DNA of 64,000 nucleotides from an uncultured Pseudomonadota bacterium (lineage in GTDB: Bacteria; Myxococcota_A; UBA796; SXON01), in the NCBI GenBank assembly GCA_903844155.1, contig CAIMSU010000070.1:17406-81405 (forward strand), in the 5' to 3' direction. Each line of letters opens with the position of its first letter. The stretch's first letter is position 1. The notes under the pieces are model-generated. The model had not been told where the DNA came from. It saw only the letters and a list, made by a program, of their open reading frames with translations, and did not search any database. The position numbers were made by a program, and so were the translations under genes. Positions 62,869 to 64,000 of this stretch are shown piece by piece.

Positions 62869-63303
62869 TCAGCTAGGATCAAACTTCGCAATCCGCGCCG
62901 CATGCCGCCCGCCCTCAAACGCCGTCGTCGCGAACACGTTCACGATGTCCAGCGCGAGCCCCACGCCGACCACGCGCTGCCCGAGACAGAGCACGTTGGC
63001 GTTGTTGTGCTGCCGCGTCGCCCGCGCCGAAAAGGTGTCCGAGCAAACCGCCGCTCGAACGCCGTGAACCCGGTTCGCCGCCATCGCCATCCCCTGCCCC
63101 GTGCCGCACACGAGCACCCCGAAGGCGCCCGGTTCCGCTGCGACACGGTCCGCCAGCGCCTTCGCGTAGTCCGGGTAGTCGGTGGAAGCAGGTGAATTCG
63201 TGCCAAGGTCGATGACGGTGTGGCCGGCAGAGGAGAGGTACTGCGCGACCTCGGCCTTTAGTTGGAGGCCGGCGTGGTCGTTTGCGACGTAGAAGGTGGA
63301 CAT
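62869..63303 (-). CDS. rpiB: Ribose-5-phosphate isomerase B
   Basis: RpiB interconverts ribose 5-phosphate and ribulose 5-phosphate. The 144-residue protein has the family layout: NDHAGLQLK (about 8-16), GTNSPASTDYPDYA, VCGTGQGMAMAANRV (catalytic Cys loop, about 65-80), CSDTFSARATRQHNNANVLCLG and GGRH. ATG 63303 has GAGG 6 nt upstream. It is convergent with the repeat lipoprotein and divergent from the non-coding right end. Confidence 0.94.
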   Translation of the reverse strand: MSTFYVANDHAGLQLKAEVAQYLSSAGHTVIDLGTNSPASTDYPDYAKALADRVAAEPGAFGVLVCGTGQGMAMAANRVHGVRAAVCSDTFSARATRQHNNANVLCLGQRVVGVGLALDIVNVFATTAFEGGRHAARIAKFDPS

Positions 63304-63539
63304 GAAAAGCCTCGATCCTGGTGAGACTACCGTGTCCGGCGTGGGTCGGCACGCGGCGGTCTCGGCAGCCCGGTGTAGCCTCGGGGCGGCGGGTCACGGC
63401 GCGTTCGCGGGGTTGGCACTCGTTCCCACCCACGCTCGACGCCAGGCTGATCGGGTTGGCGGCGCTCGGCCGGCCCTGAGACGCCGCAGGCACAACGCGG
63501 CGCTCGTCCTCACGCCCAGGCCGCCGTGGCCGGAAGGGG

Positions 63540-63593
63540 GTCATGGTCGCTCTTTTGGCGCGGGCACGGACTCATGGTGGGCGATTTGGCGCG
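63540..63593 (+). repeat. 54-bp repeat, left arm (TTTTGGCGCG element)
   Basis: This stretch begins GTCATGGT and ends TTTGGCGCG, with TTTTGGCGCG also at 63553. Read on the plus strand it encodes MVALLARARTHGGRFGA. The same 54 bp occur inverted at 63765-63818 with 40 of 54 bases identical and no gaps. Confidence 0.7.
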
Positions 63594-63764
63594 GACTCGA
63601 CCTGCAAGGCCTGACGACGACACGGCCACGTCCGGCCAGCCGGGGGGCGCAAGCGTGCGGGCCGACCGGCTCACGGTAAAACGCCACTTTTCCGCGTGCG
63701 GCCGCAACAGTCGCCGGTCCGACAGGGCCTTGATCGGCGGGAACCCCGCTCGTCCAGCGCCGCG

Positions 63765-63818
63765 CGCGCCAAAAACCGCACCTTGAGTGCCGCTTCGCGC
63801 CAAAAAGGCCACCATGAC
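63765..63818 (-). repeat. 54-bp repeat, right arm, inverted
   Basis: On the minus strand it reads GTCATGGT...TTTTTGGCGCG, with the TTTTGGCGCG motif again at the same internal position (31-bp spacing between copies within each arm). It encodes MVAFLARSGTQGAVFGA. The arms are separated by 171 bp. Confidence 0.7.
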
Positions 63819-64000
63819 CAGCCAACACCGGCCCCTTCGGTCCGGTGATAGCTGTTTCCTCTGGGTCGGGCCTGCCAATTTCGGGTTTCTGATCTGTTCG
63901 TGACGTCCTTGACCCGTCAACCATTCGGCATCCACGAGGCAGGCCCTCCCGTGGCCAACCCTGATCGAAGGCACGGAACTTGCGTTCGCAAGCTCCGCGC

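Larger units (their letters stand above)
63304..64000. other. Region without a convincing gene
   Basis: These 697 nt hold several open frames, but none has a family motif, a good start or the codon-position pattern of the real genes here. The only notable content is the inverted pair of 54-bp repeats. A small inverted repeat (CTTGC/GCAAG) lies near the right edge. Confidence 0.6.

Noticed and set aside
63510..63974. 154-codon minus-strand open frame at the right end
   Set aside because: No motif, odd composition and no ribosome-binding site; it spans the inverted repeat, so its open frame may simply follow the repeat.

Overview
The window is a GC-rich bacterial chromosome segment. It looks like a member of the Myxococcota (formerly Deltaproteobacteria): it has a pilMNOPQ operon, a minor-pilin/PilY1 cluster, a CglE-like outer-membrane protein, a eukaryote-like Ser/Thr kinase with a PEGA-type tail, many Asp/Thr/Gly-rich lipoproteins, and many GTG/TTG starts. 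No plasmid, phage, transposase, rRNA or CRISPR signature was seen. The left edge cuts a lipoprotein gene.

Layout. 1-6.1 kb: surface proteins, trigger factor, tRNA-Leu/Lys/His, AroQ and a TPR protein. 6.1-13.3 kb: aroB, aroK and the type IV pilus alignment and secretin genes pilQ-P-O-N-M, all on the minus strand with 4-8 nt overlaps. 13.4-16.2 kb: a plus-strand membrane/TPR protein whose middle resembles a worn spermidine synthase fold. 16.3-22.4 kb: PilY1 and four minor pilins. 22.5-27 kb: a TPR anchor, an NtrC-type regulator, an RdgC homologue split into two ORFs, and a long protein ending in an Hfq-like Sm fold. 27-28.5 kb: a propeller lipoprotein and a peroxiredoxin. 28.5-39.2 kb: a dense minus-strand run containing ferredoxin, pyrR-pyrB-pyrC', greA, a RecG-like protein that has lost its helicase motifs, a SRPBCC protein, a membrane protein, an LpxH-like phosphoesterase, a zinc-ribbon protein and mreB. 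39.3-42.7 kb: two TonB-type proteins. 42.6-48.5 kb: pdxA, two parvulin-type chaperones, a glycosyltransferase and a metallo-beta-lactamase-fold protein. 48.7-53.2 kb: tRNA-Arg, a hairpin-rich spacer, MlaF/MlaE, a TolB-like propeller and a DprE1-like FAD oxidase. 53.3-59.5 kb: a kinase-lipoprotein operon and a cytochrome c/copper monooxygenase fusion. 59.5-63.3 kb: glyA, a Uma2-type nuclease, a repeat lipoprotein and rpiB. 63.3-64 kb: apparently non-coding, with an inverted pair of 54-bp repeats.

How the genes work together. Two blocks serve type IV pili: PilMNOPQ spans the envelope, and the minor pilins with PilY1 would prime pilus assembly and adhere at the tip. Much of the rest concerns the envelope (MreB, LpxH-like, MlaFE, SurA-like, TonB-like proteins, lipoproteins) or core metabolism (aromatic amino acids, pyrimidines, pyridoxal phosphate, folate/one-carbon, pentose phosphates). 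Long runs of same-strand genes with 1-8 nt overlaps imply polycistronic transcription with coupled translation.

Most unusual features: a full-length RecG-like protein lacking Walker A, DExH and motif VI residues; a 280-residue protein with a C-terminal Hfq-like motif immediately upstream of the split rdgC; recurrent -10-like hexamers 6-9 nt before start codons that lack a Shine-Dalgarno sequence (candidate leaderless mRNAs); unusually short lipoprotein signals; and the peptide-preserving inverted repeat at the right end. All functional calls rest on motif recognition from the sequence alone.
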